64,000 nt of DNA from Kiritimatiellia bacterium. GTDB taxonomy: Bacteria > Verrucomicrobiota > Kiritimatiellia > UBA8416 > YA12-FULL-48-11. Numbering within the stretch: the stretch's first letter is position 1; every line of letters starts with the position of its first letter. The stretch is taken from positions 775,393 to 839,392 of the forward strand of contig JAQUPZ010000001.1 in assembly GCA_028716365.1 (NCBI GenBank). The letters run 5' to 3'. Under the pieces are notes generated by a model, which saw nothing but the letters and a program-made list of their open reading frames with translations, searched no databases and had not been told where the DNA came from. Shown piece after piece: positions 1-10,313 of the stretch. The position numbers and the translations under genes were made by a program.

Positions 1-1
1 G

Positions 2-3000
2 CCGTACACCGTGGAGGTCAACGCAGATGATATTGTGACTTCACTTACTGCCGACAGCCAGCTTGTGTTGTCCATGGTTGATAACGAACTCGTTTTCAAC
101 GCGGCGGTTGAACTTGATGTCAAGGAAGCTCTGGCGCGCGATATTCTTTTTGAAATGGATACCAATACGGCGTGGACGGTTACGAGCGTTACGGGTCCGC
201 AGGTTTCTGAAGCGGATGTTGATGTACGCGACGAACCTGCCGGCCAGGGAGATAAAAAGACAAGACGCGTAATCTTTGTACCGTTTAAACAGGCTGTCAG
301 TGGCGCAGTTCTTGTGAATGTCCGCATGGAACGAACGATGCCTGCAGGATCTGCATCGATTGTATCGCCGCGGTTCAAGGTTGTTGAAGCCAGAACGGAA
401 CGCGGTTACCTGGTTATTGCGGCTGAAAAAGGTGTACGCCTGAAGACAACAAAGGCAGATGGATTAAGAGAGGTTCATACCGGTTCAACACAAATGAGGG
501 TTGTCAATGCCCAGCAGGCATATCGTTTCAAGGATTCCGAATGGAAGATCGAACTGGGTATTGAACGAACAATCTCGTCAATTCACTCTGAAGTATTTCA
601 CCTGACTTCACTTGGCGAAGGTGTGATGTATTGCAGTGTCGCGATCAGCTATCATATTGGCGGCGCGCCGGTCCAGGAATTCAAGGTAAAGGTTCCGAAG
701 GAGATTGAAACGGTTGAGTTCACCGGTGCGGACATTGAAGGATGGACCCGTGATGGGGAAATCTGCACGGTCAGGCTCCAGGCGCGGGTAATGGGCGACT
801 ACACACTGCTCGTGACATTTGACCGGCAGTTTCCGGAACAGGGCGCAGACATTTCTGTCGGCGGAATTGAAACCATAGGGACGGACAGTGAAGTCGGTTA
901 CATTGCGGTGGCAAGTTCCGCAAGTATTAAGCTGACTGAAACAAAAGCGCTTCCGGCTTCGACGATTGTTGTTGACCGTGGCGAGATTCCAACGGCATAT
1001 GCGGGACCGATCACCGATCCGATAATAAAATCCTATAAATATGTGCGGGCGCCTCATGCGGCCTCTTTACACATTGAACCATATTCAACCGTCAGGCCGT
1101 TAGAACAGATTGCCGATTACATCAGCGTTTCCACGAGGATCAGCAAGGATGGAGAGTCGGTGACGATGGCTACTTACTACATCAAGAATGCGTCGCGCCA
1201 GTTCTTTACATTGTCTCTCCCCAAGGGCGTGGAACTGTGGTCCATAAAATACAGGGACGAAAACGGGATGAGACGTGATGTGGCTTCGCAGAAAAGTAAA
1301 AACGAGGGCAAGATTCTTATACCTGTCAACCGGCCCCGTAATCCAAATGATGCAACATGCATCGAGGTGGAATACGCGCAGAGCCAGGGCAAGCTGGGCT
1401 TCTGGAAGAGCGGGATCGGCGGTTTGAAACTGCTTGCCCCGGCTTTACCTGACACTGATGCCACATTTGCGCACTGGAATGTTACGGTCCCTGAAAAATT
1501 TGCGATCTCTGGTGCAGGCGGCAACATGACGGCAAGTCATATTGACATGACGGGCGGATTCATTGGCGTGCTGAAGAAAACATGGCGGTTGTATAGAGCG
1601 GTGATGGATGGCTGGGGCCGTTACACAATAAGGCGCGCCCTTTCCGGCGGGATTGGCGGAAAATCAAATGAAGAGTTCACAAGCGCGGTCAATCTTTCCA
1701 GCGCTGAGCCGCTCACGCTGACATTGCAGGTGGTTCCCGGATGGATGGGTAGTGCAAATTCGGCGCGTGGCATGGTCATGGCGCTTATTTTTGGAATAAT
1801 CATCGCGGCTGTCGGCAGCCGGATGAGACGGCCGGTTTTATCAGCGTTTGGACTTATGTTGCTGATATTTGCTGTTGCACAAAGTCCGGTTGGGCGTTCA
1901 ATACTGGCGGTGATTCTGGCAATAACGATTGCAGTAGCGGTGATATCTTTCCTCTGCCGGTCAAAATGGCTGAGGAAAATCGGAAACTATATAAAACAGA
2001 AACGTGATGAACGTCACATAAAACAGGGACATTTTGAAGAGCCGCCGCCATTTGAAGAAATTGGAGATCAGAAACCAGATATCAAGGGACAGGAAGGAAA
2101 TGTATCGGTAAGGACATTATTGACAATTCTTGCCGCGGGATTGGTTGTAAGCGGTGTCATGGCAAAGTCGGTGGAGAATAAAGCCGTTCCTGTGGTCAAA
2201 CTTCCACCTGTGATTGAGAAAGCAGTAGTCGGCTCGATGGTTGTTACTGTTGAAGGGCCGAAGACTGTCAAAGATGTTGAGCAGAGCGCAAGTTTAAGCG
2301 CGGTACTGGAATTTGAAACCAGGGGTGCGGTTGTAATTCCAGTCATGTCTGCGACGAGCGTTCTAATCGACTTTATCGCCGGGTCGCGTAATGTGGAAAT
2401 CAAAAGCGATGTGCAGGGTTATTCCCTGAATGTCCTGCGTAAGGGCAAGTACAAGGTAACACTCAAGTACAAAATGCCGGTTGAGCAGAAGGAAGGAAAA
2501 TGGTCGCTCGGCATCATGATGCCGGAGAACCTGCAGAACAAAGTTTCCCTGAAACTGCCGGAACCCGGGCTGGACATCCAGTCGGAGTCGGCGGTGCTGT
2601 TCAAAATGCAGGAGAAAAAGGATGCCACACTGGCCGAGGCTGTGTTCGGACCCGTACCGGTTGCGACATTCACCTGGTTCCCGCGTATCAGGAAAACAAC
2701 ACTGGAACAGACGGTGTGTTTCTCGGAAGTGAACACGCTTGCTACTCTGCAGTCCGGCGTGGTCGAACTGACAAACATTATCCGTTACCAGATTGCGCAG
2801 GGGGAAATGCGGGAAATGAAAGTAAAGATCCCGCTGGGAATGAGCGTTACCGGAGTACAAGCAAAAGGCCTGGCCACATGGAGTTTCGATCCCGAGAAAC
2901 GGATACTTGATGTGATTCTGGAAAAAGCGATCAGCGGGGATTTTGTGCTGACGGTTGTTACACAGGTGGCATGCGAGGGCCTGCCGTATGATGCGAAAAT

Positions 3001-5356
3001 AGGCGCAATACAGGTACAGAATACATCGAGGCAAAGAGGTTCCATGGCACTGTCCGCACCGGATGATATCCAGGTCCGGGTTGACGATGTCAAGGGATTG
3101 AACCCGATGAATATTGAGGATTTTGTTGCGGAAATGGGATCAACACAGTCGCCGGAAGATGTTCAGCGCAGTGTCAGAATGAGTGTCAGGCGCGCGTTCA
3201 GGTATCATCAGCCTGAGGATGTAATGGTGTCGGTCCATACGGAACGTGTTTTATCCGAGGTCCGTGTTACCGAAACGGGGACCCTGTCCATCGGTGACGA
3301 ACGTATCATGCTGGCGACAAAACTTTCCCTGGCTATTGCAAAGGCAGGTATCTTCTCGGTTGAACTTGGAATACCCAAAGACCTGGATGTTGAAACCCTG
3401 ACCGGGCCGGATGTCAGTCACTGGGATGAAACCAAGAGCGGGGATCATGGCGTGATCGTGTATTTCAAGAAACAAATGACTGAGACAACGGAAATCAACC
3501 TGGTCATCGCCCGGAGCGAAAAGGGGATTGAGCAGAAGATCGTTGTACCGCGGGTTACTGTCAAGGATGCGGCAAAACACAACGGCAAGTTGACGGTTTC
3601 CGGTGAGCGTGGTGTACGAATAATGGTTGACAGCCACAATGGCGTTGATGTCAAGAAAGCGAGCGAGGAAGGTATCAGACAGGCTGGCGTGCTGGTGTTC
3701 GACATCCTGCGGCCGACCTGGTCGATTGTGCTGAAGACTGAAGTCATGGCTGCACAAATAAAACCTGAAGTTCTGCAGTGGGTTGATCTTGCGGAAGGAA
3801 TGCTCCAGTGCCGCGCATTTGTTCAGTACAAAATTGAAAATGCCGGGGTCAAAAGTTTCCGTCTGCAGGCGCCTGTGCCGGGTGTGACCCTTGCCGTATC
3901 CGGTGGTAACATCGCCAGCGTTCATGAGGTGGACAAGGAAAAAGGCATCTGGCAGGTTGATCTTCATAACAAGGTTGAGGACAAGTTTGCCCTCATCGCG
4001 AGTTACCAGGTGCCTTACGATCCTGCGGAGAAAAAAGTAAAAATCCTGCCACTGCAGACTGTGGATACAGATGGTCAGCGTGGTTACCTCGTGGTGACCT
4101 GCGCCGGACGTGTACAGGTGAAACCGGAAGGCGGGCAAAAGGGGCTCAAGATCGAGGACCCGAGGAATATACCGGCATCTTTCGGCGCCGGCGACCTTTC
4201 CAGTGCGATTCAATGTTATCGTACGGTTCGACCGGATTATGAACTTGATTTGTCAGTGGTGCGGCATGATTCGGCCAGTGTTCTACCGGCGAATATAGCG
4301 CAGGTTCGCATGACGTCCGTGGCTTCATCGGGCGGCAAACTGTTGACGCGTGTGGTACTGCAGATTGTTGTCGGTAACAACCTGAGGTCGTTGAACTTCA
4401 AACTTCCGAATAAGGGTGACGCACTCTGGACGGTTCTGGTTGACGGCAAGGAAGTTTCAACATGGCGTGATGGCGACTTTTACTGCATTCCATTGGAAGG
4501 ACAGGAAGGTGACCGCAATACGGCGATTGATCTTACTTATGCCGGTTCGTTCTCAAAAAGAGGTTTGTTTATTTCCAAACAGAAATATGAAGCCCCCCGG
4601 TTCAACCTGCCTTTGAACGACATCGAATGGGTTTTCTATGTCCAGCCAGGACGGGATTATTTCGGATTCGGTGGAACAATGGAGTTGATTGAAGAACCGA
4701 CAATACTGGTAAAGTCTTTCAACGACAGGTATTACGTGGAATGGAACAAAAAGCGCCAGGCTGAAAGTAAGGACAATGCTCTGAAAGGTTTAAATGTCGG
4801 TGGAGAGCTGATGAAGGCCGGCAAACCTAAACTGGCCCAACAGTCATTCCAGCAGGCGTTGAACTGGTCGCAGGGTGAGCAGAGTTTGAACGAGGATGCG
4901 AGGATCCAGTTGCGCAATCTGCAGAAACAACAGTGGAAACTTGGTTTGGTTAACAGGCGTGATGCGGTCCGTGCATCAAAGAATATCATTGATGACCAGC
5001 AAATCGGCCAAATGCAGGGATTCAAGGGCGGCAATTATACGCAGGAATATGCGAGCGATGTTGATAAGAGATTGTCGGAGAAGGACAAGGATGCGCTGGA
5101 AATGGTTGCAAATAAACTTATCGATCAGCAGACAGCGGCGGCCGGTGTGATCAACGCGATAGGCGTGACTGTGCCTGAACATGGCAAGGAATTGAGGTTC
5201 CGGCGGGCAATACAGATTGAGAACCAAGGCGACTTGAATGTGACATTCAAAGTCAACAGTGGCAGTGTGGTGGGAGTCTGGCGTGCAGTCTGGCCGGCGG
5301 CAATCCTGTTCATTGGACTGTGGATTTTTGCGACATCCCGCATGACACATACATAA
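2..5356 (+). CDS. Giant multi-domain membrane protein, 5' end outside window
   Basis: No family recognised. The frame is open to the left edge, so the first visible start codon (GTG at 11) is probably internal. Numbered from that GTG, about 1780 residues are visible. Residues 1-580 are beta-rich. Hydrophobic segments follow at about 587-605, 612-628, 633-655 and 703-722, then a second long beta-rich region to about 1600, a helical stretch at about 1600-1700 that resembles a TPR, and a final membrane segment at about 1760-1777. The beta-rich parts contain recurring units in which a short strand pattern precedes phrases such as FKVKVPKEIETVEFTG, FTLSLPKGVELWSIKY and LNFKLPNKGDALWTVLV, suggesting internal duplication. 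An envelope-anchored scaffold or adhesion role is plausible, but this is inference. The downstream gene is separated by an AT-rich gap. Confidence 0.75.
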   Translation, partial: PYTVEVNADDIVTSLTADSQLVLSMVDNELVFNAAVELDVKEALARDILFEMDTNTAWTVTSVTGPQVSEADVDVRDEPAGQGDKKTRRVIFVPFKQAVSGAVLVNVRMERTMPAGSASIVSPRFKVVEARTERGYLVIAAEKGVRLKTTKADGLREVHTGSTQMRVVNAQQAYRFKDSEWKIELGIERTISSIHSEVFHLTSLGEGVMYCSVAISYHIGGAPVQEFKVKVPKEIETVEFTGADIEGWTRDGEICTVRLQARVMGDYTLLVTFDRQFPEQGADISVGGIETIGTDSEVGYIAVASSASIKLTETKALPASTIVVDRGEIPTAYAGPITDPIIKSYKYVRAPHAASLHIEPYSTVRPLEQIADYISVSTRISKDGESVTMATYYIKNASRQFFTLSLPKGVELWSIKYRDENGMRRDVASQKSKNEGKILIPVNRPRNPNDATCIEVEYAQSQGKLGFWKSGIGGLKLLAPALPDTDATFAHWNVTVPEKFAISGAGGNMTASHIDMTGGFIGVLKKTWRLYRAVMDGWGRYTIRRALSGGIGGKSNEEFTSAVNLSSAEPLTLTLQVVPGWMGSANSARGMVMALIFGIIIAAVGSRMRRPVLSAFGLMLLIFAVAQSPVGRSILAVILAITIAVAVISFLCRSKWLRKIGNYIKQKRDERHIKQGHFEEPPPFEEIGDQKPDIKGQEGNVSVRTLLTILAAGLVVSGVMAKSVENKAVPVVKLPPVIEKAVVGSMVVTVEGPKTVKDVEQSASLSAVLEFETRGAVVIPVMSATSVLIDFIAGSRNVEIKSDVQGYSLNVLRKGKYKVTLKYKMPVEQKEGKWSLGIMMPENLQNKVSLKLPEPGLDIQSESAVLFKMQEKKDATLAEAVFGPVPVATFTWFPRIRKTTLEQTVCFSEVNTLATLQSGVVELTNIIRYQIAQGEMREMKVKIPLGMSVTGVQAKGLATWSFDPEKRILDVILEKAISGDFVLTVVTQVACEGLPYDAKIGAIQVQNTSRQRGSMALSAPDDIQVRVDDVKGLNPMNIEDFVAEMGSTQSPEDVQRSVRMSVRRAFRYHQPEDVMVSVHTERVLSEVRVTETGTLSIGDERIMLATKLSLAIAKAGIFSVELGIPKDLDVETLTGPDVSHWDETKSGDHGVIVYFKKQMTETTEINLVIARSEKGIEQKIVVPRVTVKDAAKHNGKLTVSGERGVRIMVDSHNGVDVKKASEEGIRQAGVLVFDILRPTWSIVLKTEVMAAQIKPEVLQWVDLAEGMLQCRAFVQYKIENAGVKSFRLQAPVPGVTLAVSGGNIASVHEVDKEKGIWQVDLHNKVEDKFALIASYQVPYDPAEKKVKILPLQTVDTDGQRGYLVVTCAGRVQVKPEGGQKGLKIEDPRNIPASFGAGDLSSAIQCYRTVRPDYELDLSVVRHDSASVLPANIAQVRMTSVASSGGKLLTRVVLQIVVGNNLRSLNFKLPNKGDALWTVLVDGKEVSTWRDGDFYCIPLEGQEGDRNTAIDLTYAGSFSKRGLFISKQKYEAPRFNLPLNDIEWVFYVQPGRDYFGFGGTMELIEEPTILVKSFNDRYYVEWNKKRQAESKDNALKGLNVGGELMKAGKPKLAQQSFQQALNWSQGEQSLNEDARIQLRNLQKQQWKLGLVNRRDAVRASKNIIDDQQIGQMQGFKGGNYTQEYASDVDKRLSEKDKDALEMVANKLIDQQTAAAGVINAIGVTVPEHGKELRFRRAIQIENQGDLNVTFKVNSGSVVGVWRAVWPAAILFIGLWIFATSRMTHT

Positions 5357-5630
5357 AAATGATGTTAATCGTTGTTCGCAACAATTTATATCTCTATTCA
5401 TCAGGTGATAACACAATGCTTGCTGATCTATCTTTCCTGTCCTTAGCATAAATCACTTATGACAGACTTGCAAATATGCATCAATTAAGTAAATTACATT
5501 GTTACTTATTACACCTCAATTTTCTAACTAGAAGGTTCATAACCTAATAATAACGGCAACATTTAATTTGAATCAACTTGTTGGAAAACAGTAATTGTGT
5601 AATTATGTAATTTTATAGGATGAAAAGATT

Positions 5631-7037
5631 GTGAATTCAAAATCCCAAGACAAGAAGAAAGTACTCTTTGTGATGTTCGCTCCGCATCCTGCCTTTCAGG
5701 CTCAAATAGGAGTTTTAAGCGCTTTCCTTGAGAATCAAGGCTATAATGTTCGTTATCTTGAAATAACAATTTATACCGATGAATATCCTAACAAACACTC
5801 CGAACTTGTAGAAAAAGTGATTATCGAATTCTCTCCTGATTTAATAGGGTTTAGCTCGTACGATATGAACTATTACCATATTGTTGACTGTGGTATTTTT
5901 GTTAAAAGCCGTTTTCCTCATTTAAAAATTATTGTTGGAGGTCATCACGCATCCCTTGCTCCCGAAGATTACCTTAAATATGATGCTTTTGACTACGTTT
6001 GTATTGGTGAAGGGGAATATGTATTATTGGATCTTTTAGAATCATCTTTTAATTTTCAAATTATTTCTTCTATTAGGGGTTTATGCTTCAGAAATTCCGA
6101 TGGAATAATCACCATGAACAAACCCAGAGAACCGATCGTCAATCTGGATGACCTTCCATTCGCCGACAGAAGCATTGATCCTTCAATTAAAACATCTGGT
6201 CACCTCTATGCCGATTATCTTCCAATGTTAGCCGGCAAGGGTTGTCCGTTTAACTGTTCTTACTGTGCGAACGAGGCCGTGAGAAAGCTTTATCCGGACG
6301 GCAACAAATATGTTAGAGTTCGTTCGCCTGAGCGCGTTATCGAGGAAATCGAATACTGTAAAATGAATTACAAATTTTCATTCATTATTTTTTTTGATGA
6401 TATATTTGCTGCAAATCTCAAATGGCTTGATAAGTTTTGTGCTATTTATGCTAAGAAATTTCCCGACATTCCATTTCATTGCCTGTTGCGGCCGGAAATG
6501 GCTGTTAATGAAGAAACACTGATAATGTTATCTAAAGCCGGTTGCGTAAATATCAAGATTGGTATGGAAAGCGGTTCAGAAGAGTATCGGATGAGAATGC
6601 TCAAAAGAAATATGACGAATAAAACCATTCTTAAAGCGGTATCTTTGATCAGAAAACATAAAATGGATTTGCAAATTTTCATGATGGTCGGTCTGCCGGA
6701 CGAAAGCTATCTTGATATGCTCAAAACACTCTGCCTTAATCTGAGAATTCGCGCAGATTCGGTCCAGACAGCTATTTTTTATCCTTTTAAAAATACACCG
6801 CTTTACAACTACTGTGCTCAGCATAATCTTCTAAATGAAGAACGCAGGAAGAAAATGGTTGTTTATACATATGATACATGCCTAAATTTCCCTCTTATAA
6901 AACGCTATTTAATTATTCTCCTTAAGTGGATTAATTCGAGCACCCCTATATTCTGCCGTTTTCATTTTTCTTATGTTTGGCTTTTTTTGTGCGCACAATA
7001 TAGAAGCTGGTTTCATAAAAGAATCGATTATGCATAA
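5631..7037 (+). CDS. B12-binding radical SAM protein
   Basis: Cytoplasmic Fe-S enzyme of about 468 residues. The N-terminal half (about 10-140) matches the cobalamin-binding fold used by this class, with the region VGGHHASLAPEDYL. The radical SAM core follows with the CxxxCxxC cluster motif at C205, C209 and C212 (GKGCPFNCSYC). B12-dependent radical SAM enzymes typically catalyse methylations or rearrangements in secondary metabolism or lipid modification; no substrate can be assigned here. The start is GTG at 5631, because an upstream ATG at 5620 runs into a stop after four codons. The gene and its flanks are visibly AT-richer than both neighbours, which suggests horizontal acquisition. The following 258 bp (7038-7295) hold only a 69-codon frame without a ribosome binding site and look like decayed sequence. 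Confidence 0.9.
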   Translation: MNSKSQDKKKVLFVMFAPHPAFQAQIGVLSAFLENQGYNVRYLEITIYTDEYPNKHSELVEKVIIEFSPDLIGFSSYDMNYYHIVDCGIFVKSRFPHLKIIVGGHHASLAPEDYLKYDAFDYVCIGEGEYVLLDLLESSFNFQIISSIRGLCFRNSDGIITMNKPREPIVNLDDLPFADRSIDPSIKTSGHLYADYLPMLAGKGCPFNCSYCANEAVRKLYPDGNKYVRVRSPERVIEEIEYCKMNYKFSFIIFFDDIFAANLKWLDKFCAIYAKKFPDIPFHCLLRPEMAVNEETLIMLSKAGCVNIKIGMESGSEEYRMRMLKRNMTNKTILKAVSLIRKHKMDLQIFMMVGLPDESYLDMLKTLCLNLRIRADSVQTAIFYPFKNTPLYNYCAQHNLLNEERRKKMVVYTYDTCLNFPLIKRYLIILLKWINSSTPIFCRFHFSYVWLFLCAQYRSWFHKRIDYA

Positions 7038-7295
7038 GGTGTCACTGGCAGACGGAAATAATCTTCACTGTTTTTTAGTAAACGAGTAGATGATTTGTGG
7101 ACTTCGACTTCATGGAGAGTATGAACCGTTCGATGATGGTAATGCTTCAATATTTGCTGAGAGCATCATGTGTGAACTTGATCTTTTTTCGTTTTGCCCA
7201 TTTACCGAATACCTCGTATCTGAATTGAGATCTTCGGTCTGTGGATCATTATCGCATGCCGGACGGCGCGTACGGAAAAATAACAAATCACTGAA

Positions 7296-9041
7296 ATGAT
7301 AAATTGTCCGACGAAACAATTTCTTGTCTATCGCATCATCATGGTTGGTATCGCCGTGATGGTTGTAACGACATTCACAGGCAAAGCCGGTGAGGTCCTT
7401 TATAATGGAATAGTTTTACCTGATGACTGGCCTCCGAAAATCAAGGAACTTTCCCGCGAGCCACTCGCCGAACCACCGTATCTGAAGATACCGCCTGCCG
7501 TGATTCCAATCGATGTTGGCCGCCAGCTTTTTGTCGACAACTTTCTCATTGAGAGCTCGACCTTGACCCGAACCCATCATCTTCCGCAATATTACCCGGG
7601 TAATCCGGTCATCAAGCCTGACCAGGAGTGGGAGAAGAAAGTCCGCCCCGTCCGGGCCGCAGTCTTCAGCGATGGTGTCTTCTTCGATCCTTCTGACAAA
7701 CTGTTCAAGGCGTGGTATTGGAGTGGAAGTAACTCAAAGGGAAAACCGCGTTACTACACCTGTTACGCCACAAGCCGCGATGGACTCCATTGGGATAAAC
7801 CGGTTCTTGATGTGGTTCCGGACACGAATGTGGTGCTCCATGATGATGAGAATAAATACCGGAACTCGAATACTGTCTGGCTCGATCTCGATGAGAAAAA
7901 TCCACAGCGCCGCTTCAAGATGTTCCGTGTTGTCATCCGGGAAAAAGGTGGCGACGATAAAAACCCAACGAAGAGTCTCCAAAAGTGGATAACAGTTCAT
8001 TTCTCTCCGGATGGCATCCACTGGAAGCAGGTTGCCGAAAGCGATCCTTGTGGAGATCGTACCACGGTGTTCTACAACGCTTTTCGCAAGTTGTGGGTGT
8101 TTGGTCTTCGTGACGGATCGAAACAAGTAAGCCGGTGCCGGGCTTATCACGAAGCAACTGATATTTTGCAGGGATTGCGGTGGAGTAATCTAAGTTCCAA
8201 GCTCTGGGTGGGAGCCGATGATCTGGACCCGGCACGGGAAGATCTGGAATTGCGCCGGGTTCCAGACCGGCCGTGGGACCTTGTTCCATCGCAGTTATAC
8301 AATTTGGATTGTGTGGCGTACGAGAGTGTTATGCTAGGCATGTTCTCGATATGGCGCGGACATCCTGCCAAAGATCGGCCCAAAATCAATGAGGTTTGTG
8401 TCGGCTTCAGCCGTGATGGATTCCATTGGACTCGTCCGGATCGCCGTGCTTTTTGTCCAGTCTCTGAGAAGAAAGGCGATTGGAATTGGGGCAATGTGCA
8501 ATCGGCGGGAGGCTGCTGTCTCGTGGTTGGCGATAAACTCTACGTGTATGTTGGTGGCACCGACGGTTCCAGGGGGAACGCGGATCCGGCCTTTACCGGA
8601 TTGGCCATACTCCGCCGGGATGGCTTCACCTCCATGGATGCAGGGGAAACCGGAGGTACGTTGACAACGCGTAAGCTCAAGTTTACAGGAAAGTATGTTT
8701 TTGTGAATGTTGCCATACCGAAAGGTGAACTCCGTGTTGAAATTCTGGATGCCGACGGCAAAGTCATCGAACCTTTCACCAAAGAAAATTGCGTGGTCAT
8801 CAATGTAGACAACACGATAATGCCGGTTGCGTGGAAAGGTGCCGAGAATATTTCGGTCGTTGCCGGCAAACATGTAAAATTCCGCTTTCATATCAGAAAC
8901 GGCGAACTTTACTCGTTTTGGGTAAGTCCCGGCGAGACAGGTGCCAGCCATGGTTACGTTGCTGCCGGCGGTCCGGGTTTCTCGGCTTCTACGGACACTG
9001 TTGGAGTTGCAGCGTATGATGCTGCAGCCAAATTGCCGTAA
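7296..9041 (+). CDS. Exported beta-propeller protein, GH32/GH43-like
   Basis: Predicted secreted protein of 581 residues. The N-terminus is hydrophobic (VYRIIMVGIAVMVVTTF) and looks like a signal peptide. An alternative start is the ATG at 7341; neither has a clear Shine-Dalgarno sequence. Near residue 74 comes GRQLFVDNFLIES, then a His-rich stretch and NPVIKP. I associate this arrangement with a large family of PVC-bacterial proteins predicted to form five-bladed propellers related to GH32/GH43. Repeated SPDGIHW, SRDGLHW and SRDGFHW phrases mark successive blades. The C-terminal about 120 residues form a separate beta domain. No catalytic residues can be assigned with certainty. Carbohydrate binding or cleavage outside the cell is the best guess. 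Confidence 0.65.
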   Translation: MINCPTKQFLVYRIIMVGIAVMVVTTFTGKAGEVLYNGIVLPDDWPPKIKELSREPLAEPPYLKIPPAVIPIDVGRQLFVDNFLIESSTLTRTHHLPQYYPGNPVIKPDQEWEKKVRPVRAAVFSDGVFFDPSDKLFKAWYWSGSNSKGKPRYYTCYATSRDGLHWDKPVLDVVPDTNVVLHDDENKYRNSNTVWLDLDEKNPQRRFKMFRVVIREKGGDDKNPTKSLQKWITVHFSPDGIHWKQVAESDPCGDRTTVFYNAFRKLWVFGLRDGSKQVSRCRAYHEATDILQGLRWSNLSSKLWVGADDLDPAREDLELRRVPDRPWDLVPSQLYNLDCVAYESVMLGMFSIWRGHPAKDRPKINEVCVGFSRDGFHWTRPDRRAFCPVSEKKGDWNWGNVQSAGGCCLVVGDKLYVYVGGTDGSRGNADPAFTGLAILRRDGFTSMDAGETGGTLTTRKLKFTGKYVFVNVAIPKGELRVEILDADGKVIEPFTKENCVVINVDNTIMPVAWKGAENISVVAGKHVKFRFHIRNGELYSFWVSPGETGASHGYVAAGGPGFSASTDTVGVAAYDAAAKLP

Positions 9042-9121
9042 AGGTTTGTGAAAGAATACTCAAAGTGTAACCTTTTGGGAATATTTCATGTATCATAGAG
9101 TAAAGATCAGGAAGGTGAAGA

Positions 9122-10126
9122 ATGCTGGACATGAAAGAATTGCGAGAACATTTTGCTGTTCATGAATCATGCCTTGTCATGTTACTTCTGAGTATTACCT
9201 TGTTGACCGGGAAAGCGGAAAGCGCGGAACCGAAACATTCAACAGATGATGCGAGAGGTTTGTTGCCGAAGATGTTCTTGAATTTTGCCGGGCAGGTGCG
9301 AACCTATCGCCTTTATATTCCCCACAGTTATGACAGGACCAAACCTGCGCCGTTGGTTCTTGTCATACATGGCGGTGGAGGAGACAGCGAAGGTATGATT
9401 TCCCTGACCCTTGGTGGTTTCAATGCCCTGGCAGAACGCGACAGATTTATCGTTGTATATCCGGAGGGAATAGAAAAAAACTGGAACGACAAAAGAGAAG
9501 GCGTGAAAAAAAGCCGCGCACACATGGAAAAAATTGATGATGTCGGTTTCCTCTGTTTTCTGGTGGATGAACTTGTAAAACGTTATAACATTGATGTCCG
9601 GCACGTCTATGCCACGGGTATTTCAAATGGCGGACATATGTCCCTGTGTCTTGCCTGTGAAAAACCGGATCGTTTCGCCGCCGTTGCGGCTGTGACCGCC
9701 GAACTACCGGAATCTCTTGCCAAATGCACTCCATCTGAACCGGTTTCTGTACTGATTATGAATGGTACGAAGGATCGTCTGGTTCCATGGGATGGTGGTA
9801 CTATAGGTGGATTTCTTGGCGGGCGCGGGCGGGATATATCCACAGAAGAGACTGTGAAATTCTGGGTACGACACAACGTGTGTCCGGCCGAACCTCGTGT
9901 TGTACAGGAACCTGACGTTGATCCGAACGACGGCACTCGTGTCCGTCGTGAAACCTACGGTCTGGGGAAAAACGGAACAGAAGTAGTTCTCTATGTCATC
10001 GAAAATGGCGGACATACCTGGCCGGACGGTCACCAGTATCTCAAGGAAAGTCTTGTTGGAAAGACCACCAGGGACATTAACGCCTGCGAGGTTGTATGGC
10101 GGTTCTTCGCGAAACACTCCAAATAG
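9122..10126 (+). CDS. Secreted alpha/beta-hydrolase, PHB-depolymerase/feruloyl-esterase type
   Basis: Serine esterase of the LpqC/CE1-like group (polyhydroxybutyrate depolymerase or feruloyl esterase), 334 residues, exported by a signal peptide (LVMLLLSITLLTG). The catalytic triad is visible: nucleophile S168 in GISNG, D218 in NGTKDRLVPW and H298 in NGGHTWPDG. The oxyanion region is VIHGGGGDSEG. The start at 9122 is supported by a Shine-Dalgarno AGGAAGGTGAAG just upstream. It lies after the propeller protein in the same direction and fits a role in removing acyl or aromatic esters from plant polysaccharide, though the substrate is inferred only from family and context. Confidence 0.85.
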   Translation: MLDMKELREHFAVHESCLVMLLLSITLLTGKAESAEPKHSTDDARGLLPKMFLNFAGQVRTYRLYIPHSYDRTKPAPLVLVIHGGGGDSEGMISLTLGGFNALAERDRFIVVYPEGIEKNWNDKREGVKKSRAHMEKIDDVGFLCFLVDELVKRYNIDVRHVYATGISNGGHMSLCLACEKPDRFAAVAAVTAELPESLAKCTPSEPVSVLIMNGTKDRLVPWDGGTIGGFLGGRGRDISTEETVKFWVRHNVCPAEPRVVQEPDVDPNDGTRVRRETYGLGKNGTEVVLYVIENGGHTWPDGHQYLKESLVGKTTRDINACEVVWRFFAKHSK

Positions 10127-10204
10127 TTTTGCCGACGCGCAAGTTGCAAGTACTACCCGAAATCCCTGTATTATAAAAAATTTATTGATTCGAATGTTTG
10201 ATTC

Positions 10205-10232
10205 TTGCCAGACATGCGAATTAATCTAAAAT
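10205..10232 (+). promoter_or_regulatory. Candidate sigma-70-type promoter
   Basis: TTGCCA at 10205-10210 and TAAAAT at 10227-10232 are separated by 16 bp and lie about 80 bp upstream of the small SLBB-like gene. The match to the -35/-10 consensus is good, but no transcript evidence is available. Confidence 0.4.
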
Positions 10233-10313
10233 AGTTGGCATTATGAATGGAGCGGATTACTATCTACTGGGACGCGCAACCGCTCATCTATAAGTTCTGC
10301 GGAGAGAAATACG

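Noticed and set aside
3251..4213. Long minus-strand open frame (320 codons) opposite the giant membrane protein
   Set aside because: It lies entirely antisense to a convincing coding region, has no ribosome binding site or recognisable domain, and its composition follows the opposite strand's codon pattern.
7090..7299. 69-codon plus-strand frame after the radical SAM gene
   Set aside because: No ribosome binding site, no domain, and it overlaps the start of the next gene; more likely decayed sequence.
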